From a virus, in the IMG/VR virus record IMGVR_UViG_3300021963_000131, positions 1 through 62,484 of that record: a stretch of DNA of 62,484 bases, one strand, 5' to 3'. Positions 40,801 through 50,199 of this stretch are shown one piece after another; the stretch's first letter is position 1; every line of letters starts with the position of its first letter. A program made the translations under genes and the position numbers. Below the pieces are notes generated by a model. The model searched no databases and was not told where the DNA came from. It saw only the letters and a program-made list of their open reading frames with translations.

Positions 40801-41428
40801 TAAACGAACCTGCCGCAGTCTCAATCCCTGCTTGTGCAGTTGCTGCCGCAGCCGCTGATGCGGCGTCAATCGTTTTGCCTTCGGAAGCTTGCCGTGAAAG
40901 GTTAGCCCCGAACTGCTGAAGAAAAGAAGGCGCGAAGGCACCCGCAGCCCCACCAACTGCGGCACCTACTCCTGCTCCAACGGGACCAAAGACTGCCCCC
41001 GCTGCCGCGCCCAAACGTGCGCCACCAAACGCACCACCCAGAGAAACCCCGACTTGTGGAATCTGCTCAGCAATAGCCCTCGGCGCTTGAACGCCAAGCA
41101 CTTCTTTAACTCCGCCAAACAACCCCTCTTGTTCATACCGTTTGCGTAACTGCTCAAGGCCAACTTCGTCTGCATAACGAGAAGCTATGCTACGTTCACG
41201 AAGCGCTGCATCCTTTGCAGCCTGTTCAGCATCGAACAGTCCGGCTATACCCGTGCGTAAACTTGACAGCGTTGACTCAGCGCCCCTGCCTAATGCGCCT
41301 GTGATGCCCCCACTTCTGGGGTAAAGGTCAGGGAACTTTTCACGCAGAATAGTTTCTGCTTCTTCCCGTGGCATCGAGTCAGGAAACTTTGCTTGTCTCC
41401 CGTCTGGCATGGGTAGGAAATACGCCAT
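31757..41428 (-). CDS. giant (3223-residue) internal virion/ejection polyvalent protein
   Basis: Last gene of the late operon; AAAGGA before the ATG. The N-terminus (MPDGRQAKFPDSMPREEAE) is typical of large phage internal proteins. A Gly/Ala-rich hydrophobic stretch (about 140-175) could insert in membranes. Residues about 330-2050 are mostly Glu/Lys/Gln-rich coiled coil. TIAHELVGHYG near residue 2200 resembles the metallopeptidase motif of polyvalent proteins (HExxxH spacing). The last 950 residues (NDYIPYYRVQ..., then MLLAGLTLAYAAMM) look like the LPD38-type C-terminal domain. Expected to be packed in the head or tail and injected with DNA. Confidence 0.8.
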   Translation of the reverse strand: MAYFLPMPDGRQAKFPDSMPREEAETILREKFPDLYPRSGGITGALGRGAESTLSSLRTGIAGLFDAEQAAKDAALRERSIASRYADEVGLEQLRKRYEQEGLFGGVKEVLGVQAPRAIAEQIPQVGVSLGGAFGGARLGAAAGAVFGPVGAGVGAAVGGAAGAFAPSFLQQFGANLSRQASEGKTIDAASAAAAATAQAGIETAAGSFILGKQLVGKLIGRPVEKALETQAGKALVEQSLKRTLAGGAARGIGVEVPTEVTQSMLERLQAGLPLASDEALKEYGDTAYQTALSAPAFGALARVQERSGARDQLEQEKVKQRQQALEQEQARKRTPEYARELNAERVQLRDEFIRIQQAIEAKSLTKEQTFDAEARQAEIKSRLREIASEIKENVPEAQRTFADIMREREEQEAAKGRPVVDEFGNVVSPSGFAFDAPESKGLGVLRAPRSDVDIEATQAEGYNRMARMPQAVLIKAFQDWNDPVTGTELKKQYPSFNTYAQAMDAQRIEREKQAQLQQEAKDKEQQELLAKLRADETARQEKAELASMQESRRLQARQALTDDEIKQAEKEFKKNPQLKTIYGSAEEYALDKKQDETLLGFPASYVEALEAADADFVKDIETRGAAAGQQRQEQFELAGFESGITAVERRLENPRMVAAALDLPVTQLSEQDFIKTRAAELRASGMDAREAAEQANTEFEQQSDEALNSNLAFNLDRGRITQPIAKALGLPTTPFRKVVGGRNIDATVGELSIRGLIQERITKLEAEQKALLSSDESLLKPDGSSQLNEKGLLALRKEAQLQVLRQYLEKPEVTPEKGEGIAGSLAVSAIETKKTTTAPTKPVRTRSDIDKQIEALDKQRQIARETRDEERLGNLNKQLEQLREERFAVAPDAASAKDTAFQDFVDYAFDAVALLKKPTDPVQFERRVNRLEKFKAAAKRAGDEKRVRQADLELARLQESQSILPLTKDRKTKTEQIKTRYLDALVQQINEQRAEKGFRALNKEEADTVRKEAEALLTELSDRLQARSSEELLDRLTQVLEKRILTTPKDLTNLKQLVNRIQNAVGLQNKLIAQIRTIADEIKALRKELSDAKYADPSAIPDPAKLKKIEELEAKKEPLDRQSANLERLGIQKSINAFLKEIDAPARTQIVEVLVTPTRASDTRKTEERPFADPRKAASLIEEQLEDIVTTYSNPQAKRTSKEGEFELRGESQKLFELRAEKARGTPEAKLRTALDQIERIRNRVAVTNLGFDPKLAQAFAEFETISKPSEELVDAVLEQTDRIINGIDMPFNTNDPNLRGQAPRMLQLVLGSKRTEGKVLASRAGTAELPISTEAQVNKNERAWKKENLKQQEAKQQEILEARAALDRDIADAQKALQKPLKPEQRAALITVEQIKEREAAIDKLRDELNDLINAKAPDVPTMRYNLGQAELLPKIQELLRRESEVTTLEQQLELFSDSEDARVFIRSTPEIFAASIKVINGIKQLLNKQAAETQQIIRGKQVIELRQRISQAVEDVRNQEVITLKTLGEVRKVISGVNDVANGIVKFIEDIKTLEADIPPLVDRVKKLENEISKIKTWLEAMQNSLQGTEGDSFYQDVVDLNTRLKKLEADHSDALSALYQTQIAYNELVEQGPTALTEQELSLQAALDSRVQQEREKLDRLKARLERIKQLPGAERNIGEERAQKTEQDKQRALVAQLESVRKEMADANDRNKRIREAELAAMDGIVSINEAFFGITNRYKVVPATRRVTTPKEQIKVLLPVTSTIAELKTRINALKKARKIAQKQKDVVTLFVDGKKQTVDRTTVIDQQVASLQQQINDINAHNNFVKANLKVIKESRAQVAALNKQLKQATKPKQIEKLTEKISALETKIEEAIDKKNANDMSSESLNEIRGGTVYLEDFSNERKLLLNETPVWLKEQRNIEKNYQAAVERLAKKYKAPDESVEEKIQSLIDKTNKELRDAPDADTQKRSKLQGKIKELRTDLAALQGDTVLLTTAEMYAAARAEQQTRLTDTGKEIIAGEKVATKQQRLKPLRGGGADQRLAMGKTPDIDIALAEKRRERLALQGAKTAAARNARFGLDTTAEKVTEFTNDATLLVSTGPAGETSFRVDDEAGSMVDLKEARQKIEQVKASLPKGVKLVYAETLFDAPKSFIRALMQQGMDQDTAKVRGGVMPDGTVVIIGSNHGNMLDLETTIAHELVGHYGVDTVLGERGLDDLVFRVDSQPGGILGLAKEMGVHDEVAGTIINLQSVGASVIGQQRAAVRELIAHVEEARVTESNVGAIKRFVQEMIGALRKVFREVLGLNRYGALSASDVYYLLRQSRKVMKSGATGAYRSADGNVVFRRGEGAFPADMPTNFVDITNKLVGAPASVTDKIFGGNTGMVFRTKYIDRFEPVMRIASQMKDSLAATQMQYFLRMHDQRNNFTAEAVNNGALILDKKKRADGSEEFLVRSGGTTSLKDVAAALKGIPNMNVDAANKMFTTWMAAIRAERVGLETLNFDPSIKMSDLIGFKKYIDAHPEIKAPFEQARKLYNEYNKGLVNFAVQTGALSKEQENKLLSTNDYIPYYRVQNGVVQLMLGGEISPIKIGNLKDQPYLDQLVGGNTKILDFFTSSVQNTNMFVDLALRNIATKNVAYTLRDLGTTLSPVAKIGKGDGPAGTNVIRFKERGEDMHAVIDTEAFGVPAELLVKGLEGVAVTVPQLVQMFNIPARALRLFVTRNPLYAFRQLFRDSTSAALTTGGNLIPVISSLKELGKMRQGKSEGETALRERGVLGGQVFTGTSEDLSIILRDIASGKEGWATKLAKLDALAIQGDASTRVVLYNDFRKQGLSDMEATLATLESMNFNRRGLSPSVFLMSMMVPFMNAQIQGLDVLYRSGFSKGMPFNDRLQVRKKFWQRGMLLAGLTLAYAAMMEDDEAYKNANPDEKYNNFFVYVPGFDEPVRIPIPFEVGYLFKALPEMIVNMSSGKAEAGQVFPAIRSILFNSIPGFIPQAIKPALEVATNYSFFSWRGIESEREQAFTPSQRMRSNTTEIAKTLSGLASFTVGGKEYGVSPIQIDYLIRGYFGGLGLALTSMANTVLEKPGKVPAEMRPSDMPVVGGLFQPRDAQGLINYAYEIVSNIQQRQQTYKELMRKGDDETAKEFLQENRGLISLASSAGSFRQQMGEYATYERQVRERKDMTPQQKRAELERIRQIRINYAQNFIRATAENRRQASAG

Positions 41429-41433
41429 TCGCT

Positions 41434-43287
41434 TTATCCTTTACCACCAGTGAAATCAACTACGTCTTCGCCACTTCCCTCGCTTCGCGCTTTCCACTGC
41501 TCAAAGGTAGGACGTGGGCCTTTCAAGTTTGTATCCCAAGTACGCATCTCACTATCATACGATCTGCGAAGCTGTGCTGGAGTTATCTCTCCTGTTTTTG
41601 TAGTAGGCTTACTTAAAGACATTGCAGACAGCGTATCTTTTGCAGCTTGAATACGCTTAGGATCGCCAGAGTTAAACGCAGCCAAAACTTGATTGTAGAA
41701 GCTAACTTCTCTGGGCTGCAAGCTTGCCTTAAGGCGTTCAAGCCGCTCTTTAGTCTCGTAATCAAGCTGTGCAGTAACTGCCTTCTCAGCAATAGCGCGT
41801 TCAATCGCTTGCTGTGCATCTTCTCTTTGTAGCAACGCGGCAATGCCTTCTTTCTTAACGCCCAACGCTTGCATTCTACGCGTAGCTGCTTCGTTCATAA
41901 GCCTTTGCGCTCTGTCTTCTGCCGCTTGCGCCTCTGCCCGTTGCCCACGTTTTTCAAGCATGTCGGCTTTAGCAGACTCTTCTTGGGCTCGCGCCATGTA
42001 CAGCGCAGCTTCCTTATCAGCATCTCTATACCGCCCACGCTCCGCAGTAACGCCTTTAGCAGCGCCTGCTAACACGTCAGCAAGAGATACGTTGCCAGAT
42101 GGTAGGGCTGAGGCGATACCAGCAAACATTCCGGGCTTTTTACCCCGTAAAGCGTCGGCAACAGCCTTCTGTCTTGACTCACGTCCTGTGGTGTATTCAG
42201 TGTACTCAGCCTGCATCGCATCAGTTACTTTTTTACGCGCTGCTTCTTTTTGTGCATCCGACAAGTTTGATTTATCGATGGCTTCGTATTGCTCTTCTAA
42301 ATTACGCTGTATATCACTTACAAGTCTTTTCTGTTCATCGGACTCACCACGCACAGAAGCCAAGCCCCTACGCATACGCCCCTCAATATCAAGCCCCGCT
42401 ACACCAGCACTTGGTCTGTTTGAAGAAGCGGTTTTAGCAGGGGTAGACACTGGTTGATATTCTGGTCCAGCATTACCCCCTTCTTGGGGAACGGGTTTAG
42501 CTGCCCTATCTTCTAGAAATTTTTTAAAAAAAGAAGGTGCATTATTCTGTATTTGTTTTTGTATAAATTCTGTAGTAGCCCTTTGTTCTTTAGTTAAAGG
42601 ACGCGCCCCAGTTCCTGACATACCCCCCATTTCTTCAAGTTGTTTTATTTTGTTTGTTTTAGGGTCTACTGTGTACCCTCTTTCTTGCAACTTACGACGC
42701 ACAATGTATGCGTCTGGTTTTTCACCAAACATTCCTTCGCGTAATATATTTTCACGATCTGGAAGAAGTTCAATTTGCTCTAGAAGATCATTTAAATTAG
42801 ATTCAGCACGATTACGCGCTTGTGACCCCTGCGTTCCATTTAACCGCTGCACACTTCCGCCACCACTAAACACAATACCGCCATCCATAGCGTTAAACGT
42901 ATCCAGCGGCAGCGAACCTATACCAGCAGTATCCCGTGCCTGCATGTCCTGCGCTTTTTTAGCCATGAGTGCGCCAAGCAAGCCAAGCTTTTGTTCTTGC
43001 TGCTGTATCTGCTGAGCTTTCTGTTGAAGCTCCATGTCTTTCTGTTGAAAGATGGTTGGGCTGTTTGCAGGATTGTTTTGCATAGCTTGTTGACGTTGTG
43101 CAGCTTGTCGTTGCATACCACGTGCGTTTAATTCCTGTGCTGCTTGTCCTGTTGGTCCCGGCTGCACCTGCCCTGTGGGTTGTGGAGGACGTCCTGCTGC
43201 ATACTGCTGCAACTTTGAGTCAGGGAATTTTGCAACATTTTGCAAAGCGTTAGCAACGCCGCTAGGGGAAAGAGGTGTATACGCCAT
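41434..43287 (-). CDS. putative internal virion protein (617 aa)
   Basis: Five bases upstream of the giant gene. Gln-rich coiled coil at residues 60-110, helical charged regions at 340-560, and a Gly-rich SGNVSLADVLAGAAKGV segment that could touch membranes. A conserved-looking start (SPSGVANALQNVAKFPDS) suggests it belongs with the ejection set. No enzyme motif is visible. Confidence 0.65.
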   Translation of the reverse strand: MAYTPLSPSGVANALQNVAKFPDSKLQQYAAGRPPQPTGQVQPGPTGQAAQELNARGMQRQAAQRQQAMQNNPANSPTIFQQKDMELQQKAQQIQQQEQKLGLLGALMAKKAQDMQARDTAGIGSLPLDTFNAMDGGIVFSGGGSVQRLNGTQGSQARNRAESNLNDLLEQIELLPDRENILREGMFGEKPDAYIVRRKLQERGYTVDPKTNKIKQLEEMGGMSGTGARPLTKEQRATTEFIQKQIQNNAPSFFKKFLEDRAAKPVPQEGGNAGPEYQPVSTPAKTASSNRPSAGVAGLDIEGRMRRGLASVRGESDEQKRLVSDIQRNLEEQYEAIDKSNLSDAQKEAARKKVTDAMQAEYTEYTTGRESRQKAVADALRGKKPGMFAGIASALPSGNVSLADVLAGAAKGVTAERGRYRDADKEAALYMARAQEESAKADMLEKRGQRAEAQAAEDRAQRLMNEAATRRMQALGVKKEGIAALLQREDAQQAIERAIAEKAVTAQLDYETKERLERLKASLQPREVSFYNQVLAAFNSGDPKRIQAAKDTLSAMSLSKPTTKTGEITPAQLRRSYDSEMRTWDTNLKGPRPTFEQWKARSEGSGEDVVDFTGGKG

Positions 43288-43292
43288 GACTA

Positions 43293-44948
<1,656 letters not shown>

Positions 44949-44950
44949 GA

Positions 44951-45934
44951 TTACCTCGGCATGAATTTGTCAGGGTTAATTTGTTTACCCTGTTTGGGGT
45001 TGCCCGTTCGTGCAGCGCGAATATCGTCCATCATTTTGTAAAGGCGTTTCGCACCAGCGTTAGAGTTACCATTACCGAGATGACTAACAACATCAGCAGG
45101 AATAACAAACTCGCCATCACTAAGCGCAGCAGGTCGTTTATTGTCAATATGCGCCGGGACTTTATCGGCCATTCCGTCGGAGTGTCCGTCGAGGTATCGT
45201 GGCGGTAGTGCACGTCCCCCTTGCGCCATATCCAGTGACCCAATTCCCCCACCCATCGCTTTACCAGATTTCTTGAACGATACACCACCACCGGGGCTAC
45301 GTACAGCCTGTTTGGAATACCCACCCGGAGCAGACCACCCCCGCGCTTCTTCTCTAGCTCTTTGGGCATCGTCATAAGCTAACTTTGCTATTCCGAGCAT
45401 GGCTGCATATTTGGCTGCGTCTGTAGCAGTAATATCTGTGCCTAGTATTCCTTTTTTATCAGTAGTTTTATCGGTAGTTTTATCGGTGGTTTTATCGCCG
45501 CTTATGTCCGCTAGTTTCTTAGTGCCCATCGGATCGTTTGGATCACCAACAGGTACACCTTTAGCTTTTAAACTTGGGTCTTGGGCTGGATCGGTTCCGG
45601 CTTGCCGCCCAAGCTTTTTAGTTTCAGCATCGTTGACAGAGGTATCACCTGAATCAGCGGGGTTCGGGCCAACCTCCCCAGCACTTAATAGTGCAGCATA
45701 CGCAGCAGGATCTTGCGCCTTTAGCGCATTCATTACATCAGCGTCGCCAATAATACTGGGAAGAAGCGCGTTAAGGTCTAACCCTTCAGCAAACAAGTTT
45801 GGGTCGATACCAAGAGCGTTTAAATCTAGCCCAGCAAAAAGGGGTGAAATAGAAACATCTTCATCACTCCCTAGAAAAGCCCCGGAGCCGGATGTTCCAG
45901 CAAAGTAATTTTCTTCGTCGTCTAAAATGCCCAT
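44951..45934 (-). CDS. conserved virion-associated protein (327 aa)
   Basis: Acidic N-terminal 100 residues, a repeated TTDK tetrapeptide (three and a half copies near 150-163), then a very conserved-looking C-terminus (LDGHSDGMADKVPAHID, AALSDGEFVIPADVVSHLGNG and AGAKRLYKMMDDIR). The DGEFVIPADVVSxLGNG phrase recurs across many aquatic phages near ejection proteins; its role is unknown. Overlaps neighbouring ejection genes with minimal gaps. Confidence 0.7.
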   Translation of the reverse strand: MGILDDEENYFAGTSGSGAFLGSDEDVSISPLFAGLDLNALGIDPNLFAEGLDLNALLPSIIGDADVMNALKAQDPAAYAALLSAGEVGPNPADSGDTSVNDAETKKLGRQAGTDPAQDPSLKAKGVPVGDPNDPMGTKKLADISGDKTTDKTTDKTTDKKGILGTDITATDAAKYAAMLGIAKLAYDDAQRAREEARGWSAPGGYSKQAVRSPGGGVSFKKSGKAMGGGIGSLDMAQGGRALPPRYLDGHSDGMADKVPAHIDNKRPAALSDGEFVIPADVVSHLGNGNSNAGAKRLYKMMDDIRAARTGNPKQGKQINPDKFMPR

Positions 45935-47031
45935 TATGGTCCTCCCGGCTTGCGCCGCGCCGCAATCAACGGCATTACAAAATTAAGCCCACGCATTAGT
46001 GCAGCTTGCTGTTTAGGTTCAAACCCCGCAGCTTGCCCAGCTTGGTTCAATCCATAGTTAATTGCAGCACCTTTTACTGCTTGCCCAACATCAAAAGGCC
46101 GACCCGTAGCAGCAGAAGTAAGTGCAGAAGTTGCCAACGATTTAGCAGGTGTATATAGCGAACCCAGCCCTTTATCTAACCCAGACATCGCGCCAAGTTC
46201 GCCTACCCCTGCGCCTATACCGCCAGAGATTGCGCCAGACTTAAAGCCTTTAGAGAAATCGCCGCCCGTTGCCTTTGATAAGCCGCCCTGTAAAACCCCA
46301 GACATTAGCGCATTAGCACCAATATTTGCAGCTACCTGTGGTACGCCAAGAGAAGCTAGGCCACTTGCTACTCCCCCCGCTACCCCTCCCGTGACGTTAC
46401 CTAAAAGCGCACCTGCCCCACCAAAAGGCAGTGAAGCAATTGCAGCAATTTTTAGGGCGTTAGCTACATTCTTAGCATCAGGATGCTCGCCTTTGTAATA
46501 CTTTGGATCTCCGATAGGTATAAGTTTATCGCCTTGAGGGATGTAAGCTTGCGCCATGCGCTCGCGGTCTCTACCACCTGTAGCGCCCCCCATGAACAGC
46601 ACAACATTGCCAGAGTTAATTTCTTCAGGGGTAAGAGCGTTTAGGTCAGTTTCTACAGGATTGCCTTTTTCATCTTTTTTATAGGCTTTGAGGAACACCG
46701 ACTTATGCCCTAACTGATCTTTAAACTTTTCACTAAGAATATCCCCCGCAGTCTTGTTAACTGTGTCAGTTTTTTGTTCGTACCCACCTTCTTCGCCCTG
46801 CCCTACGTATTCCAATCTAGAGCGCTCATACGTACCAAAATCCTTCAGCCCAGCAAACGGATTAGCAAGTGCTTGCCCCGCAGTCCAGCTTGTGCCACCT
46901 TTAGGCGTTGTACCGTATTGCGTGGCTCGACCTGATAAATATTTATCTAACGCTTGCTGTTGGGCAATACCCTGCGCTTTTTGCAGTGCAGCAAGCTGTT
47001 CGGGGGTCAGGGTTTTAGCGGAGGTGGTCAT
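45934..47031 (-). CDS. putative ejection/internal protein, Gly/Ala-rich (365 aa)
   Basis: ATG at 47031 chosen over a TTG at 47040 (GGGGA 9 bases upstream). Residues 195-300 are Gly/Ala-rich and hydrophobic (IAAIASLPFGGAGALLGNV, GGVAGGVASGLASLG), as in P22 gp7/gp16-type ejection proteins that insert in membranes. N-terminal 60 residues are Gln-rich and helical. No enzyme motif. Confidence 0.65.
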   Translation of the reverse strand: MTTSAKTLTPEQLAALQKAQGIAQQQALDKYLSGRATQYGTTPKGGTSWTAGQALANPFAGLKDFGTYERSRLEYVGQGEEGGYEQKTDTVNKTAGDILSEKFKDQLGHKSVFLKAYKKDEKGNPVETDLNALTPEEINSGNVVLFMGGATGGRDRERMAQAYIPQGDKLIPIGDPKYYKGEHPDAKNVANALKIAAIASLPFGGAGALLGNVTGGVAGGVASGLASLGVPQVAANIGANALMSGVLQGGLSKATGGDFSKGFKSGAISGGIGAGVGELGAMSGLDKGLGSLYTPAKSLATSALTSAATGRPFDVGQAVKGAAINYGLNQAGQAAGFEPKQQAALMRGLNFVMPLIAARRKPGGP

Positions 47032-47032
47032 G

Positions 47033-47671
47033 CTATTCAATCCCCGAAACGAGGGTAGCAGTCAGAATGACTGATGGTATCGCAGGTCGCGTCGGTGAGG
47101 AAGGGGCAGTATAGTATTCGATGTAAGTGCTGGTGTTGGAACTGCGCCAGTAAAGCTGAATATAGTCGTTAGGCGTTACATCCACAATGAAGTTTAAAGC
47201 AGCAATCACATGGTATGGATCGCCAGCAGACTTACGTGGGGCTAAACCAAACCGGCTGTTGGAGTCGGCAATATCCTGACCATTCTTACGAAACCAAATA
47301 TCTACGTCTTGAGTGGCGTTGTCGTTGTTAGAAAGCTGAATACTATATTGAATGTTGTACAGACCGGGGTAATCAAAGTGGATCTCGGAGCTATTTAGAA
47401 TTTTAACGCCGTTAGAAATGCTTGTTGTGTTGTACGTGATAGCGTAAGCCGTTGTAGTTGAAGCAGCCGTTTGATCCGTCGTATCGTAAAAAGACCCCAG
47501 CGGAAGCTGCACATACTGCCCGCCATAAGTGCCGAAAAGAGAAAGTAAGTTGTTATTGAGCCTGTTGAAGTACAGACGCAAGACGTTATTAAATTGCTCC
47601 TGATAACGCGAGTCGTACTGCGGTGGAGCTAATGGTAGATTAGGCGCAGCGGGGTGTTGGATAAAGCTCAT
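47033..47671 (-). CDS. virion protein, jelly-roll-like (212 aa)
   Basis: Residues 10-45 are helical (YDSRYQEQFNNVLRLYFNRLNNNLL), then a beta-rich domain with GLYNIQYSIQLSNN, VDIWFRKNGQDIADSNS and NDYIQLYWRSSNTS. This pattern resembles C1q/TNF-like jelly-roll domains of phage tail or fibre proteins. Overlaps the tail-hub gene by 4 bases. Confidence 0.6.
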   Translation of the reverse strand: MSFIQHPAAPNLPLAPPQYDSRYQEQFNNVLRLYFNRLNNNLLSLFGTYGGQYVQLPLGSFYDTTDQTAASTTTAYAITYNTTSISNGVKILNSSEIHFDYPGLYNIQYSIQLSNNDNATQDVDIWFRKNGQDIADSNSRFGLAPRKSAGDPYHVIAALNFIVDVTPNDYIQLYWRSSNTSTYIEYYTAPSSPTRPAIPSVILTATLVSGIE

Positions 47672-49728
47672 CGTCTACCATCCGGCCTAATATCGATACG
47701 GGGTGCTCCTAATTGCCAAGTTGTACCTAAACCGTCAGAAGATATTTCGATAATCATCTGCCGCCCACGGATGCGGGTGTAAATAATATTGGTGAACTGC
47801 TCAATCGTAACGGTGGACGTACGGGCAACAGCTTTAGCAGCCTCAGTGTTAAACCCAGACCCTGAACCGTTCATGCCGTACATGGTCATAGTAACTTGCG
47901 GTGTATCCGCAGTTGACCCTTGGAATGTTAGATCCGGCACCATGCGCCAGATAAACCCAAACTTCTCACCATCGTCGATGTCAAATTCAGCAGACTCAAT
48001 ATACGCAACAATCGGCAAAGTTGTAGCCGTTTCGTTATCGTCGATACCATATTCATGGTTAACAAGGTTGTAGTTATAAGTAGCCGCTTGTGGGTAAGCA
48101 CGTAAACCAGAATCAATCCAAGCTGTACGTGCCATCGTACCGTAATACCAAACATCTTCTACGTAGTTGTACACCACATAAGCATCGACCGCAGTGACGT
48201 TAGCGGTACAGTAAAACCACCATACTTCATTAAAGCCTTCGTTAGTACCAGCAAATACTTGCTGGTATTGGTTTTGGTTTAAGTTTCCAAAAACATGCCG
48301 ACGAAGATCGCAACGAAGGGTTTGTACGCGACCGTCATACACATAAAACTTATCAACGCCCATCCAAAATACACGCCCCGAAGCAACTGCTGCGGCGTTC
48401 TGGCTAACAATTGAAACATTATCACCAAGCAATTGCGAAGACCAAACAACAGGCGCACCAACATATTGAAGCGAGTAAAGCGAAGAATCGGTCCACACTA
48501 CAATTTCTTGACGTGTTTGAGCCGCAGTAATAATCTGCGAGCCGTGTGATAAGCGTAGAGACCTTGCTTGGTTGAGCGTTGAAGGCACCCAATCAACCAC
48601 CGACTCTTGATTGCTCCAGCGAATAAGCATGGGGTCAAGCACTGCACTGTCGTAATCTGTCGTACCAAACAGCAACACAAACCGAGAAGTGTCAGATACA
48701 AGGATGTAATTCTGTAAAGTGGGTACGTCAACTAAAAGGCTTACGCTGTGAGTGCCAGATTGAGAACCTGATGTATCAATAATTGCGCCTGTGGGGGTAG
48801 CTGAAAGGTTTGCCGTTGCCCCATCAACGTTACGTAAATAATAGGTTGTAGCTGTGGACAAGCCTGTCGGTAACGCACCTGTCGTGGAAAACTGCACGGC
48901 TGTGCCTTCAGCAAGTAACACAGAAAACGTAGCTACACAGGGTGTAGCAATTGTGAAAGTTACAGTACCCCCCAGCGTATTGACGTTTACACCTCTAGTG
49001 GTAACACCGTTTGTGGCATCCCAGTAATACAACCCACCACCGCGAGGGCCAAAAATAAGATCTTCCCCCCAATTATTAGCTGACCAAATACGAATAGAGA
49101 TTGAGGAAGTAAGCCCGTTACCCCAAGATCCAAGTCCCCACCAACTAGCACCCCAACCAGAAAGCGGTTCTTGAATAGCTGGGCCTACAGTTAATTGAAA
49201 CGCAGCAGATACACTAGCACCACCATAAGATCCGGCGCTGATAGCACTACCTGTAGTTATTGTAAAAGTTGTCGTTGTAGGGACAGTAACGATTTGAAAC
49301 TCAGCGTTAAACGTTGTGTCGTACGTACCTGTAGCCCCAGAGAAAGTTACAAAATCCCCAATCCCTGCACCATGCGCTGAAGTGGTTGTAACGGTAACAG
49401 TGGTTGTACCATTACCTGTAAAAGGATTATTAGGCAGTGTCACAGTTGAGCGAATAGGTGTGATGTCGTTATAAGACCCATCACGCTCGATGTAATACTT
49501 TAGGTTTGTACCAACACCCATGAGGTTTTGAAATGTCAGCGTAACCCAATTCCACAAAGAACGACAAATACCTTGAAATGTGTTTGCGGAAATGCGCTGC
49601 CAACCACCAATTTTTTCAGGGGTGCCCTGACGAAACCGTACTTTGTCACTAACGTACCAGCCGTTTTCGTTGGTGTACCGAGTGTTTTCTTTGTTAACCC
49701 CCGGCTTAAACAGGATCTTCTTGAGCAT
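47668..49728 (-). CDS. P22 gp10-like tail hub / DNA stabilisation protein
   Basis: 686 residues, GAGGTGAG before the ATG. The N-terminus (FKPGVNKENTRYTNENGWYVSDKVRFRQGTPEKIGGW) is the hallmark of gp10-like tail proteins, and the rest is beta-rich. An Ig-like or Thr-rich insert occupies about 95-175 and 250-330. It would close the portal ring and form the tail nozzle. Located between lysis and ejection genes. Confidence 0.75.
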   Translation of the reverse strand: MLKKILFKPGVNKENTRYTNENGWYVSDKVRFRQGTPEKIGGWQRISANTFQGICRSLWNWVTLTFQNLMGVGTNLKYYIERDGSYNDITPIRSTVTLPNNPFTGNGTTTVTVTTTSAHGAGIGDFVTFSGATGTYDTTFNAEFQIVTVPTTTTFTITTGSAISAGSYGGASVSAAFQLTVGPAIQEPLSGWGASWWGLGSWGNGLTSSISIRIWSANNWGEDLIFGPRGGGLYYWDATNGVTTRGVNVNTLGGTVTFTIATPCVATFSVLLAEGTAVQFSTTGALPTGLSTATTYYLRNVDGATANLSATPTGAIIDTSGSQSGTHSVSLLVDVPTLQNYILVSDTSRFVLLFGTTDYDSAVLDPMLIRWSNQESVVDWVPSTLNQARSLRLSHGSQIITAAQTRQEIVVWTDSSLYSLQYVGAPVVWSSQLLGDNVSIVSQNAAAVASGRVFWMGVDKFYVYDGRVQTLRCDLRRHVFGNLNQNQYQQVFAGTNEGFNEVWWFYCTANVTAVDAYVVYNYVEDVWYYGTMARTAWIDSGLRAYPQAATYNYNLVNHEYGIDDNETATTLPIVAYIESAEFDIDDGEKFGFIWRMVPDLTFQGSTADTPQVTMTMYGMNGSGSGFNTEAAKAVARTSTVTIEQFTNIIYTRIRGRQMIIEISSDGLGTTWQLGAPRIDIRPDGRR

Positions 49729-49731
49729 AGC

Positions 49732-50199
49732 TCACCTCATCAAGGCAGCTTCGGCGGCACGGCGACGAGTAAGACCGGGGAGGACTCGACCCGCAGCTTT
49801 ATTCCAGAGAAGGCACTGATCTGCTGCACCATCCCAATCTCCCGCATCAACCCGCTTTTTGAACGTGGAAACTCGATAATTCCCTAAGCCGCAATTGTAT
49901 GCCCAGCTTGTCACGGCGGCAATCCGTCGAGGCAAAGCGGTTGCTAACTTAGGCGAAAACTTTAAAAGCCCACGCACAAAATACTCAACATGATGGTCAA
50001 GCGCATCTTCACACTGCTCAATCGTCCAAATCGTTCCCGGCTGAATCTCTGGCCCAGTTGCCCCCCAACCAATTGTCCAAGGATGCCCACGGGTTCCGGG
50101 ATCTGGGTAGGCTGTTACTCGTCCGTCAGGCAAACGCTTTGCCAACCCTTCAAAGGGTTTGATGAGAACATCTTTGCAAAGCTTTTTGGCTTCATTCAC
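49732..50199 (-). CDS. endolysin, GH24 lysozyme (T4 type)
   Basis: 155 residues. KPFEG gives catalytic E17, YPDPG gives D33, and the TIGWG stretch gives T42: the E-D-T triad of T4-like muramidases that cut the peptidoglycan glycan backbone. The conserved WAYNCGLGNY region is also present (about 99-108). No signal peptide or SAR anchor, so it needs a holin. It overlaps the spanin-like gene by 8 bases. Confidence 0.9.
   Translation of the reverse strand: MNEAKKLCKDVLIKPFEGLAKRLPDGRVTAYPDPGTRGHPWTIGWGATGPEIQPGTIWTIEQCEDALDHHVEYFVRGLLKFSPKLATALPRRIAAVTSWAYNCGLGNYRVSTFKKRVDAGDWDGAADQCLLWNKAAGRVLPGLTRRRAAEAALMR

Noticed and set aside
32435-41028. Many plus-strand ORFs of 60-187 codons opposite the giant gene
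   Set aside because: Shadow frames of a continuous 9.7-kb gene; Ser/Cys/Arg-rich, no ribosome sites, no familiar motifs.
31757-41428. Giant protein as N4-type virion RNA polymerase
   Set aside because: I find no RNA polymerase motif A/B/C arrangement such as RxxxK...YG; the long middle is coiled coil.
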